The notes under the pieces were generated by a model. That model did no database searches. It was not told the DNA's origin and saw only the letters and a program-made list of their open reading frames with translations. From Mycetocola tolaasinivorans (GTDB lineage: Bacteria > Actinomycetota > Actinomycetes > Actinomycetales > Microbacteriaceae), in contig NZ_RCUX01000011.1 of the NCBI RefSeq assembly GCF_003667565.1, positions 1 through 64,000 of the forward strand: a stretch of DNA of 64,000 bases, written 5' to 3'. Positions within the stretch are counted from its first letter, which is position 1. Every line of letters begins with the position of its first letter. Below, piece by piece: positions 13,565-23,214 of this stretch. A program made the translations under genes and the position numbers.

Positions 13565-14449
13565 ATGAACGTCCAAGCCGAAGGAACACCCCAGCAAGAG
13601 GTGCTCATCGTTACCGGCATGTCCGGTGCGGGGCGATCGACCGTGGCCAACGCCCTCGAAGACCTCTCCTGGTACGTGGTGGACAATCTGCCCCCGCAGA
13701 TGCTGCGGCCGCTGATCGACCTGGCCGAGCGCGCCGAGGGTGCGCTCCCCAAGATCGCGGTGATCGTCGATGTGCGCGGTCGTGATTTCTTTGGCGACCT
13801 GCAGTCAATGATTCAGACGCTGCGCGAGGGCACCCTGTTGCGGGTTTTGTTCCTCGATGCGTCGGATACGGTGCTCGTGCGTCGCTTTGAAGCGGTCCGC
13901 CGACCCCATCCGCTGCAGGGTGGAGGCACCACCCTGGACGGAATTGCATCCGAGCGTGCACGTTTGGCCACAATTCGTGAATCCAGTGACATGGTGATCG
14001 ACACCTCCGAGCTGAATGTCCACCAATTGGGCGGAAAAATCCGCGACTATTTCGCGGCCGAAGGTACCCCCGGCGTCACCCTCACGGTGATGAGTTTCGG
14101 GTTCAAATATGGAATACCGACGGACGCCGATATGGTTGCTGATGCACGTTTTATTCCGAACCCCTTCTGGGTGCCGGAGCTACGCCCGCTTACCGGGCAG
14201 GATGCTGCGGTCAGTGAGTACGTGCTCTCCCAGCCTGGAGTCGAGGAATTCGTCTCCAGCTACCTGAACGTGCTGGAGCCGGTTCTCGCCGGCTACCAGC
14301 GTGAAAACAAGCGGCACGCCATGCTCGCGATCGGCTGTACGGGTGGTAAACACCGTTCCGTCGCCATCGCGACCAAGATTGCCGCTGCCCTGGCCGCGTC
14401 TCCGGGCGTCGCAGTGACACTGTCTCACCGCGACCTGGGGCGCGAGTAG
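13565..14449 (+). CDS. rapZ: RapZ/YvcJ family nucleotide-binding protein (RNase adapter)
   Basis: A 294-residue P-loop protein of the RapZ (YvcJ) family. The Walker A is TGMSGAGRS near residues 19-27, followed by [14 protein letters not shown], a hallmark of the family. The C-terminal half contains FGFKYGIP and the [11 protein letters not shown] loop. In E. coli RapZ binds small RNAs and controls glucosamine-6-phosphate synthase; in Gram-positive bacteria it hydrolyses GTP/ATP and its role is less clear. ATG at 13565 has a GAAAGGGTAGG site. whiA follows after 47 bases, and the usual middle partner yvcK is absent from this locus. Confidence 0.93.
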   Translation: MNVQAEGTPQQEVLIVTGMSGAGRSTVANALEDLSWYVVDNLPPQMLRPLIDLAERAEGALPKIAVIVDVRGRDFFGDLQSMIQTLREGTLLRVLFLDASDTVLVRRFEAVRRPHPLQGGGTTLDGIASERARLATIRESSDMVIDTSELNVHQLGGKIRDYFAAEGTPGVTLTVMSFGFKYGIPTDADMVADARFIPNPFWVPELRPLTGQDAAVSEYVLSQPGVEEFVSSYLNVLEPVLAGYQRENKRHAMLAIGCTGGKHRSVAIATKIAAALAASPGVAVTLSHRDLGRE

Positions 14450-14496
14450 TACCGGGCAGAACTTACCCTTTCAGAGATTCAACGATTGGAACACGC

Positions 14497-15474
14497 GTGG
14501 CATTGACCGACGAGGTCAAGAAAGAACTCACCTCGGTTGTCTCACCCAAGACAACCGTGCGCGCAGCGGAGCTCACCAGCATCCTGCGCTTTAGTGGCGG
14601 ACTTCACCTGATTAACCAGCGCCTGGCCATTGAGGCCGAGGTTGACACCCCCGAACTTGTTCGCCGCGTCCGGAAGGACCTGGCGGAGCTCTTTGGCATC
14701 CGCAGCGAGGCCGGCCGTATGGCCCCCTCGGGATCGCGCCGAAACGAGTTCTTCCTCATTCGAGTGCTGGATGGCGAGACCCTTGCCCGGCAGACCGGTC
14801 TGATGGACCAGCGTCGTCGCCCGGTTCGCGGCCTCCCGAACCGACTGACCACCGGTGGCCGCGAGGAGCTCGCGGCGATCTGGCGCGGCGCCTTCCTGGC
14901 TCGCGGAACCCTCACCGACCCGGGTCGCAGCGCGGCCCTGGAGGTCACCTGCCCCACCGGCGAGTCTGCAATGGCGCTCGTGGGTGCTGCCGGTCGCCTG
15001 GGCATCCCCGCCAAGGCGCGCGAGGTGCGCGGCATCAACCGCGTCGTGATCCGCGACGGTGAGGCCATCGGTGCCATGCTGATCGCGATGGGTGCCGCGG
15101 GAACCGTCGCCGAGTGGGAGGCCCTGCGCCAGCGCCGCGAGGTGCGGGCGACCGCCAACCGCCTGGTGAACTTCGATGACGCCAACCTGCGCCGCTCCGC
15201 GCAGGCCGCCGTGGCCGCCTGTGCGCGGGTCGAGCGGGCCATCGAGATCCTCGGTGAGGAAATCCCGGACCACCTCAAGTACGCCGGTCAGCTGCGCCTG
15301 ACCCACCGCGAGGCCAGCCTCGACGAGCTGGGTCAGCACGCCGAGCCGCCGATGACGAAGGACGCGATCGCGGGCCGGATTCGTCGTCTGCTCGCGATGG
15401 CCGACAAGCGCGCCACGGACAAGGGCATCCCCGGTACCGAGGCAAACCTGCCCGCGGACATCGACGCGGTGTAA
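14497..15474 (+). CDS. whiA: DNA-binding protein WhiA
   Basis: A 325-residue protein with the WhiA layout: an N-terminal degenerate LAGLIDADG-like domain ([11 protein letters not shown] and [15 protein letters not shown] regions) and a C-terminal helix-turn-helix ([27 protein letters not shown]). In actinobacteria WhiA activates cell-division and sporulation genes; in non-sporulating relatives it links growth and division. GTG at 14497 begins the conserved [10 protein letters not shown] start. It is the second gene after rapZ and is followed by a large palindrome and a strong hairpin. Confidence 0.95.
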   Translation: MALTDEVKKELTSVVSPKTTVRAAELTSILRFSGGLHLINQRLAIEAEVDTPELVRRVRKDLAELFGIRSEAGRMAPSGSRRNEFFLIRVLDGETLARQTGLMDQRRRPVRGLPNRLTTGGREELAAIWRGAFLARGTLTDPGRSAALEVTCPTGESAMALVGAAGRLGIPAKAREVRGINRVVIRDGEAIGAMLIAMGAAGTVAEWEALRQRREVRATANRLVNFDDANLRRSAQAAVAACARVERAIEILGEEIPDHLKYAGQLRLTHREASLDELGQHAEPPMTKDAIAGRIRRLLAMADKRATDKGIPGTEANLPADIDAV

Positions 15475-15480
15475 TTTCAG

Positions 15481-15504
15481 TAATTTCTCGATATCGAGAA
15501 ATTA
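15481..15504. promoter_or_regulatory. 24-base perfect palindrome between whiA and sodA
   Basis: A perfect AT-rich inverted repeat with half-site TAATTTCTCGAT and no loop, seven bases after the whiA stop and 94 bases before the sodA ATG. It does not end in a T-run and is immediately followed by a separate hairpin. An operator for a dimeric regulator (perhaps of sodA) is an inference; it could also be part of a compound terminator. Confidence 0.45.
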
Positions 15505-15532
15505 TCGGGGGCAACTTCCGGTTGCCCCCGAT
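15504..15532 (+). terminator. Hairpin terminator after whiA
   Basis: Perfect 12-base GC-rich arms (ATCGGGGGCAAC and complement) around a TTCCG loop. There is no T-tract. Confidence 0.65.
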
Positions 15533-15597
15533 AGGCTGAGTATGTGACTCAGTGGTTCGCCCCCAAATGCGAACCCCACAAAAGAGGAGATAGGTTT

Positions 15598-17342
<1,745 letters not shown>

Positions 17343-17374
17343 CCACCAACTAGCAGCAAAGGAACCCCGCGAGC

Positions 17375-18586
17375 ATGACGCTTCGTACTCTGGACTCCCT
17401 GGGAGATCTCGCCGGCAAGCGCGTGATCGTCCGCTGTGATCTGAACGTCCCTCTGTCGGACGGCAAGATCACCGATGACGGCCGCATCCGTGCGTCCCTG
17501 CCCACGCTCAACACGCTCATCGAGCGTGGTGCGCGGGTTGTGATTGTTTCCCACCTCGGCCGCCCCAAGGGCGAGCCGGAGGACCGCTACAGCCTCGCTC
17601 CGGTGGCCGCTCGTCTGAGTGAGCTGCTGGGCCGCGAGGTGGCCTTCGCGTCGGACACCATCGGTGCCTCCGCCGCCGAGGCCGTCGCGGGCCTCGAGAA
17701 CGGATCCGTTGCGCTGCTGGAAAACCTGCGCTTCAACGCCGGTGAGACCGCGAAGGACGACGCCGAGCGCGCCGCCTTCGCGGCCTCGCTGGCGCAGTTC
17801 GGAGACGCTTTTGTCTCCGACGGATTTGGTGTTGTTCACCGCAAGCAGGCGAGCGTTTACGAGCTCGCCGGCCTGCTCCCCAGCGCTGCCGGCCTGCTGA
17901 TTGCGGCCGAGCTCGACGTGCTTGACCGCCTGACCGAAACCCCCGAGCGTCCCTACGCGGTCGTGCTGGGTGGCTCGAAGGTGTCGGACAAGCTCGGCGT
18001 GATCGGTCACCTGCTGCCGCGCGTTGACCGCCTCCTGATCGGTGGCGGCATGCTCTTTACCTTCCTGGCCGCTCGCGGTTACAAGGTGGGTTCGAGCCTC
18101 CTCGAGGCCGACCAGATCGACACCGTTCTGGGGTACCTCGCTGAGGCCGAAAAGCTCGGTGTGGAGATCGTTCTGCCCACCGACGTGATCGTCGCGGAGA
18201 AGTTTGCCGCCGACGCCGCTCACGAGGTGCGCCCGGTCGACTCGATCGAGGACACCGCGTTCGGTGCCTCCGGCATCGGACTGGACATTGGCCCGGACAC
18301 CGCCGCCGCGTTCGCGCAGGCCGTGGCCGGCTCCAAGACCGTCTTCTGGAACGGCCCGATGGGTGTGTTCGAGTTTGAGGCCTTCTCCGGCGGAACCCGC
18401 GCGGTTGCCGAGGCCCTCACCGCTGTAGACGGCCTGAGCGTTGTGGGTGGTGGCGACTCCGCCGCCGCCGTGCGCGCGCTCGGATTTGCAGACGATCAGT
18501 TTGGTCACATTTCAACCGGCGGTGGCGCGAGCCTCGAATTCCTCGAGGGTAAGCGCCTGCCTGGACTGGAGGTCCTCGGATGGTAG
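17375..18586 (+). CDS. pgk: phosphoglycerate kinase
   Basis: It transfers phosphate from 1,3-bisphosphoglycerate to ADP. The 403-residue protein has the N-terminal signature VIVRCDLNVPL near residues 18-28, VSHLGRPKG for substrate binding, the actinobacterial variant SDGFGVVHRKQAS, and the C-terminal nucleotide site GGGDSAAAVRALG near residue 350. The length is normal. Its last seven bases overlap the start of tpiA (ATGGTAG), so the pair is translationally coupled. Confidence 0.97.
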   Translation: MTLRTLDSLGDLAGKRVIVRCDLNVPLSDGKITDDGRIRASLPTLNTLIERGARVVIVSHLGRPKGEPEDRYSLAPVAARLSELLGREVAFASDTIGASAAEAVAGLENGSVALLENLRFNAGETAKDDAERAAFAASLAQFGDAFVSDGFGVVHRKQASVYELAGLLPSAAGLLIAAELDVLDRLTETPERPYAVVLGGSKVSDKLGVIGHLLPRVDRLLIGGGMLFTFLAARGYKVGSSLLEADQIDTVLGYLAEAEKLGVEIVLPTDVIVAEKFAADAAHEVRPVDSIEDTAFGASGIGLDIGPDTAAAFAQAVAGSKTVFWNGPMGVFEFEAFSGGTRAVAEALTAVDGLSVVGGGDSAAAVRALGFADDQFGHISTGGGASLEFLEGKRLPGLEVLGW

Positions 18587-19368
18587 CCACCCGTACCCCG
18601 CTCATCGCGGGTAACTGGAAGATGAACCTGGATCACCTCCAGGCCATCGCGTTCGTTCAGAAGCTCGCCTGGGCCTTGGATGATGCCAAGCACAGTGAGG
18701 CGGACGCCGAGGTTGCGGTTTTCCCGCCCTTCACCGATCTGCGCAGCGTACAGACCCTGATCGCCGCCGACAAGCTGAAGATCGCCTTCGGTGCACAGGA
18801 CGTCTCGACGCAGGAGTCGGGCGCCTACACCGGCGAGATCTCGGCCGCTTTCCTCGCAAAGCTCGACGCTCAGTACGTGATCATCGGTCACTCGGAGCGT
18901 CGCACCCTGCACAACGAGGGCGATGACGTTGTCGCAGCCAAGACCGCCGCCGCACTCAAGCACGGTCTGGTTCCGGTCATCTGCGTCGGCGAGACCGCCG
19001 AAGACCTCGAGAAACACGGACCGAGCGCCGTGCCGGTTGCTCAGCTGGAGGAGGCCCTGGCCTCGGTTTCGGCCGACTCCGACATCGTCGTGGCTTACGA
19101 GCCCGTCTGGGCCATCGGCTCGGGCAAGGCCGCCACGCCCGAGCAGGCAGAGCAGGTCTGTGCCGCCCTGCGTGAGAGCCTCCGCGCTCGTCTCGGTGAC
19201 GCGATCGCCGACCGCACCCGCATCCTCTACGGTGGTTCGGTCAAGGCCGCAAACATCGCCGGTTTCATGCGTGAGCCCAACGTGGACGGCGCTCTCGTCG
19301 GTGGCGCAAGCCTCGACGTGGACGAGTTCGCCGGGATCGTTCGCTTCCGTCAGCACGTCGGAAGCTAG
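18580..19368 (+). CDS. tpiA: triosephosphate isomerase
   Basis: It interconverts dihydroxyacetone phosphate and glyceraldehyde-3-phosphate. The 262-residue TIM barrel shows the catalytic Lys in GNWKMN near residue 13, the electrophilic His in IIGHSERR near residue 107, the catalytic Glu in VAYEPVWAIGSG near 180, and the phosphate loop ILYGGSVK near 220. Third gene of the operon, overlapping pgk by seven bases. A hairpin terminator with a T-rich tail follows. Confidence 0.97.
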   Translation: MVATRTPLIAGNWKMNLDHLQAIAFVQKLAWALDDAKHSEADAEVAVFPPFTDLRSVQTLIAADKLKIAFGAQDVSTQESGAYTGEISAAFLAKLDAQYVIIGHSERRTLHNEGDDVVAAKTAAALKHGLVPVICVGETAEDLEKHGPSAVPVAQLEEALASVSADSDIVVAYEPVWAIGSGKAATPEQAEQVCAALRESLRARLGDAIADRTRILYGGSVKAANIAGFMREPNVDGALVGGASLDVDEFAGIVRFRQHVGS

Positions 19369-19385
19369 CGAACCGCACAATTTCG

Positions 19386-19413
19386 TCGGTCCCGGCAGAA
19401 ATGCCGGGACCGA
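19386..19413 (+). terminator. Rho-independent terminator of the gap-pgk-tpiA operon
   Basis: 12-base arms (TCGGTCCCGGCA and complement) around GAAA, followed by TTTGTGTTT. Confidence 0.85.
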
Positions 19414-19504
19414 TTTGTGTTTGATACGCGTCGCCTGGTCCCGAAAGGGTATCGGACGCGATAAGCTGAATCAGTACGGCCGCAGACAGGGTTTGTGGCC
19501 ACGT

Positions 19505-19510
19505 TATACT
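19505..19510 (+). promoter_or_regulatory. -10 hexamer of the secG promoter
   Basis: TATACT, a near-consensus -10 element, would give a leader of about 40 bases carrying the GAAAGG ribosome site of secG. Confidence 0.55.
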
Positions 19511-19555
19511 TGACCGGATCGCGTGGATGCGCGTTCGGCACATGAAAGGTCCTTC

Positions 19556-19807
19556 GTGGAGATTCTTCAGATCGTTCTGCAGGTGCTGCTGGGCATTACC
19601 AGCCTCCTGCTCACCTTCCTTATCCTGCTGCACAAGGGTCGCGGAGGCGGTCTCTCCGACATGTTCGGTGGTGGCGTTTCGTCGAACCTCGGTGCATCCG
19701 GTGTGGCCGAGCGCAACCTGAACCGGATCACCGTGATCCTCGGTCTGGTGTGGTTCGTCGCGATCGTGGCTCTGGGCCTGATCACGAAGTTCCAGTCGGT
19801 TATCTAA
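19556..19807 (+). CDS. secG: preprotein translocase subunit SecG
   Basis: Small integral membrane subunit of the SecYEG channel that speeds SecA-driven export. The 83-residue protein has two hydrophobic segments (ILQIVLQVLLGITSLLLTFLI at the N-terminus and ITVILGLVWFVAIVALGLI at the C-terminus) around the conserved loop HKGRGGGLSDMFGGG. GTG at 19556 is chosen because SecG begins directly at its first helix and a GAAAGGT site precedes it; an upstream in-frame ATG would add an unconserved polar stretch. secG after tpiA is a common Gram-positive order. Confidence 0.93.
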   Translation: MEILQIVLQVLLGITSLLLTFLILLHKGRGGGLSDMFGGGVSSNLGASGVAERNLNRITVILGLVWFVAIVALGLITKFQSVI

Positions 19808-19854
19808 CGTTCCGCACTCTGCATTTCTCAGACTGAGCGGTATAAGGAGTAAAC

Positions 19855-20223
19855 ATGGCTACCGGAGGTAGTGCAATTCGGGGTTCTCGCGTCGGTGCGG
19901 GCCCCATGGGCGAGCAGGATCACGGCTTCCACGCGGATCGCGTGGCGGTCTCCTACTGGGATGCCCTGGGCAACAAGACCGTTCGGTACTTCGCGGCAAA
20001 CCTGCCCGACGAGGAGATCCCCGAGACCATCGACAGCCCCACCAGCGGCCTGCCCGCCGGTCGGGACAAGGAGAACCCGCCGGCGCTGGCCAAGCTGGAG
20101 CCCTATAAGACGCACCTCGCGTACGTGAAGGAGCGTCGCACCGAGGAGGAGGCAGCCTCCCTCCTCGAGGATGCCCTGACCGCCCTGCGCGAGCGTCGCG
20201 GTACGGCTTCGCCGCGCAAGTAG
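19855..20223 (+). CDS. rbpA: RNA polymerase-binding protein RbpA
   Basis: RbpA is an actinobacterial transcription factor that binds the primary sigma factor and RNA polymerase and stabilises the open complex. The 122-residue protein begins with the conserved TGGSAIRGSRVGAGPMGE and has the basic linker and sigma-interaction region at the C-terminus (HLAYVKERRTEEEAASLL). The RbpA core domain here keeps the FHADRVAVSYW start and FAANLPDEEIPE but lacks the zinc-type cysteines seen in some members. ATG at 19855 follows an AAGGAG site. A GC-rich terminator follows, and an accessory block begins after it. Confidence 0.95.
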   Translation: MATGGSAIRGSRVGAGPMGEQDHGFHADRVAVSYWDALGNKTVRYFAANLPDEEIPETIDSPTSGLPAGRDKENPPALAKLEPYKTHLAYVKERRTEEEAASLLEDALTALRERRGTASPRK

Positions 20224-20235
20224 TTTTCACCTGAG

Positions 20236-20260
20236 GTGCCCCGGGGTTTTCCCGGGGCAC
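20236..20260 (+). terminator. Rho-independent terminator after rbpA
   Basis: 10-base arms GTGCCCCGGG and complement around GTTTT, followed by TTTGCGTTT. Confidence 0.85.
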
Positions 20261-20396
20261 TTTGCGTTTCCGCCGACCGCGCGTGCCGTTCTTCTGGGCA
20301 TCGTGCAAATCCCCAGCCAGAGCGGGCACGATTCGAGGGTTGCCCGCGAACCCGCCGGTAACGGTCGGACAGCGTTGTGATGGCTTCGGGGGACAC

Positions 20397-21281
20397 ATGA
20401 GTAATGGGCGTACGACTACCCGCGCGGGACGAGCGATGGGGGCCGGAGTGCTTATCGGGGTGTGTTCCCTGCTGTTCTCCGGCTGTATGGCACAGGTCGA
20501 AATCGAGTCTCGGGGCGGCGACCTTGAGGGTGTGAGCATTGAGGGCCGCGAGTCCGTGGTTGCGCAGCTCGATTTTGACACCGGGGCCGTGCAGCTGCCG
20601 CTGGATCAGTTTTCGGCGGACGCCCCCGAGTTTACGAGTCGAATGACCGCGGCAATGGAGACGCTGGTGCAGCGCTGTCTGGTGGAGCGCGGGTTCCCCG
20701 GTCCCGTCACCATCGAGTCAAAGGTCTCGGAGGAGGGCCGCACGTTCGGCGCGTGGAGCGTATCGAAGGCGGCGGCATTCGGGTTCGCGGGGGAGCCTGA
20801 ACGCACCGCCGAGGATGCCGTGCCACGCGGGGCCGGCTACGACGAGGCGTTTGGATCGTGTCTCGACGACATGAGGAATTCGCTCCGGTCTGAGTTCAGC
20901 TATACGGATGCGGCGAATATTGATCGGCAAATCTCCACCGCTGCCTATGGGCTGACCGTGCAGTCGGCTGCGGGCAAGCAGGCCTACGAGGATCGCGCGC
21001 TGTGTGCCGAAAGCAAGGGCATCGTGATGGATCCCGATCGAATCAGCGCATCCGTCCAGTATTACGAGGAAGCTCCCGACATGCAGATTCGCACCGCCAC
21101 GGCGTTCGCGGAGTGTTCGGTATCGACGGGGGCGGTGCAGACGCTCTTTGACCTGATGGCGCGGTACCAGACCGCGATGATTGAGCGGTCTGCGGGCGCG
21201 CTCAGTGAGCATCAGAAGAAGCTCGCCGAGATTAGCGCGCGCTTCGACGCGATCATCAGCGGCGCGGAGGTGCCCGAGTGA
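20397..21281 (+). CDS. putative lipoprotein of unknown family (paralogue 1)
   Basis: A 294-residue protein with a lipoprotein signal: basic start, hydrophobic stretch, and lipobox LLFSGC with the lipidated Cys at residue 30. After the signal it has a segment DFDTGAVQLPLDQF, then a Cys-containing motif CLVERGFPG, and further cysteines (GSCLDDM, LCAESKG, AECSVS). These could form disulfides outside the cell. The C-terminus is a helical YQTAMIERSAGALSEHQ region. The next gene encodes a shorter relative. I do not recognise the family. The ATG was chosen for the lipobox distance and a GGGGG site; the frame is open farther upstream. It is the first gene of a four-gene overlapping operon ending in an ABC transporter, so a role with that transporter is likely but unproven. 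Confidence 0.7.
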   Translation: MSNGRTTTRAGRAMGAGVLIGVCSLLFSGCMAQVEIESRGGDLEGVSIEGRESVVAQLDFDTGAVQLPLDQFSADAPEFTSRMTAAMETLVQRCLVERGFPGPVTIESKVSEEGRTFGAWSVSKAAAFGFAGEPERTAEDAVPRGAGYDEAFGSCLDDMRNSLRSEFSYTDAANIDRQISTAAYGLTVQSAAGKQAYEDRALCAESKGIVMDPDRISASVQYYEEAPDMQIRTATAFAECSVSTGAVQTLFDLMARYQTAMIERSAGALSEHQKKLAEISARFDAIISGAEVPE

Positions 21282-21937
21282 ACGGGCGCGGAGGGTCCCT
21301 GAGGCGTGTATTGCCCGCCACTATCGGTGCCCTTCTCGCGGTCGGGCCGCTGTCGGGGTGTGTCGGGCAGGTCGGGATATCGCCGGTTACCACCGCGACG
21401 GCGAGCATCGATCTGGACGCGGGAACCGTGGAGCAACCCCTGGACCGCTATGACGGCGACGCGAACGCCTTCGTCGCAAAATATCGCCACGCGCTCGCCC
21501 TGAACGTGGATCGCTGCGTCGTGGAGAGGGGGTTCCCCGCGTTGGCGCTGCGTGTGGAGTGGGCCGAGATTGGGCCGCAGGAGCGCAGCGAGTTCCTGCG
21601 GTGGAAGCTCGATTCCGTTGCACAGTACGGTTTGGATCCCGACGCCCGTGATCCGGTACCAAACGTACCGATATCGTCGAGTGCGGGTGAGGAAGCTGCA
21701 AGCAAGGCATGCAGCGAAACGGCCACCGGTGATTTCACCGAGGTATTTGATTTTCTGTACGGGCTGCGTGTGGATAAGGACGTGAAAAACCGCGCGATTG
21801 CCATCACCACGCTGTACACACTTCTCGGCGGGTACCAGGGTGCCCTCATCGCCGAAAACCTGAGCGACCTGGAGGCGGTCGTCGAAAGACGCGATGCGCT
21901 GGAGCGAGATCTCGACCAGCGAATCGCGGCCGGATAG
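21278..21937 (+). CDS. putative lipoprotein of unknown family (paralogue 2)
   Basis: A 219-residue lipoprotein with lipobox GPLSGC and lipidated Cys at residue 28. It is clearly related to the preceding gene: DLDAGTVEQPLDRY and CVVERGFPA match DFDTGAVQLPLDQF and CLVERGFPG there, and the C-terminal YQGALIAENLSDLEAVVERR matches YQTAMIERSAGALSEHQ. It lacks most of the middle segment of its neighbour. The GTG start overlaps the preceding TGA (GTGA), so translation is coupled. Function unknown; by context a surface partner of the downstream transporter. Confidence 0.7.
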   Translation: MNGRGGSLRRVLPATIGALLAVGPLSGCVGQVGISPVTTATASIDLDAGTVEQPLDRYDGDANAFVAKYRHALALNVDRCVVERGFPALALRVEWAEIGPQERSEFLRWKLDSVAQYGLDPDARDPVPNVPISSSAGEEAASKACSETATGDFTEVFDFLYGLRVDKDVKNRAIAITTLYTLLGGYQGALIAENLSDLEAVVERRDALERDLDQRIAAG

Positions 21938-23214
21938 TGGCGGCAGAAGCCGGCGGACAGGCCGAGGTGCGGCTGCGACGCATCACGCATCCGGCGCGGA
22001 TCATCGTGTTCCTCGTTGTCATCGCCGTACTGCTTGCGGGATCGTTTCTTGCCGGTCAGGCGCTCACCTCACCCACCGATCAGGCCCTGCGGGCGGCACC
22101 GGATGCGGTGCCGGTGACCGCCCGGGTTGAGACGCGGGTGGTGTCCACCGGGATTCGCATTGCGGCCAGCGTGCGTGCCGGGACCACCGTCGCCGTGTAC
22201 TACGGTGGGGCGGCGCGTCCGGCCGAAGCCACGCCGCCCGAACCAGCGGCCGACGTTCCTCCCGAAGCCGCGGGCGCCGCGCCCGCCGGTCAGAAGCCCG
22301 CCCAGAAACCGAGCGAGGCCGCGGCCGGAACACCCGCCGACGAGACGGTGCTCAGCGATGTGCGCGTCGAAGCGGGGGAGACCCTGGGTTTCATCCGGCT
22401 CATCGCCGAGATATCCGGACGCCCGGTCGTCACCATCCCGGCATCCGTTCCGCTCTACCGCGACCTCGTGGTGGGAGATCGCGGCAATGATGTGCGCGCA
22501 CTGCAGCGAGTACTCGTGGATGCCGGACACGGCCATATCCGCGTGACGGGCACCCTGACCGCGGCGGATCTCGCGGTGTTCACCACGCTGTATCGGGCAG
22601 CCGGCTACGCGCTCTCGACCATCGGTGATCGTGGCCCCGGGCTCGCCCGCGCGGAGTTCATCGCTCTGCCCGCGGGCGGCCTGCCGATCATCACCATCGC
22701 CCCGGTCGGGACGGGCCTCTCCGGCGGCACACCCCTGCTGAGCCTGGGGGACAGCCCCGCCACCATCGTGGGCCGCGCCAGCGTCGTGCAGGGCGACCGC
22801 CTCGCGGTGGGTACGGCGGTGCAGGTCACCGCGGGTGGTGGCGTGCCGCTCGCCAGCGAGGTTGTCGCCCTGGGCGAGGTGGGAACCGATGAATCAACCG
22901 GCGGGATGGGCCGAGACGTCACCGTGCGCATGCCCGATGATCCGGAGGGGGTACTGACCGCGGCCGCGATGATCCAGATCCTCTCCGGCGACATCGGCAC
23001 CGAGGGCGCGGCCATTCCGGTGATCGCCATTCGGCAGGACGAGCGTGGCAGCTACGTGCGCCTCGCCCGGCCGGAAGGGGAGGGCCCTACGCCCACTGCC
23101 GCGACGGATGCGCGTCGGGTCGACCTCACCGTGACGGCCCAGGCCGAGGGGTGGGCCGCGATCGAGCCCCGCGAAGACCTGCCCGTGGGCACCGCGCTCG
23201 AGGTGGGGCCGTGA
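21937..23214 (+). CDS. MacA-like membrane adaptor with peptidoglycan-binding domain
   Basis: A 425-residue protein with one N-terminal membrane helix (about residues 21-41), a beta-rich region, a Pro/Ala-rich low-complexity insert (about 94-133), a PG_binding_1-like domain (about 171-225, with LVVGDRGNDVRALQRVL), and a C-terminal beta domain like the barrel-sandwich part of membrane-fusion proteins. Proteins of this layout are found beside MacB-type ABC proteins in actinobacteria and may link the transporter to the cell wall. The GTG start shares one base with the preceding TAG. The gene ends in a GTGA overlap with the ABC gene. Confidence 0.7.
   Translation: MAAEAGGQAEVRLRRITHPARIIVFLVVIAVLLAGSFLAGQALTSPTDQALRAAPDAVPVTARVETRVVSTGIRIAASVRAGTTVAVYYGGAARPAEATPPEPAADVPPEAAGAAPAGQKPAQKPSEAAAGTPADETVLSDVRVEAGETLGFIRLIAEISGRPVVTIPASVPLYRDLVVGDRGNDVRALQRVLVDAGHGHIRVTGTLTAADLAVFTTLYRAAGYALSTIGDRGPGLARAEFIALPAGGLPIITIAPVGTGLSGGTPLLSLGDSPATIVGRASVVQGDRLAVGTAVQVTAGGGVPLASEVVALGEVGTDESTGGMGRDVTVRMPDDPEGVLTAAAMIQILSGDIGTEGAAIPVIAIRQDERGSYVRLARPEGEGPTPTAATDARRVDLTVTAQAEGWAAIEPREDLPVGTALEVGP

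Noticed and set aside
13528-13785. ATG at 13528 just after the TAAGCT hexamer as a leaderless gene
   Set aside because: The frame overlaps rapZ in another phase and its product has no conserved features; the hexamer is better read as the rapZ promoter.
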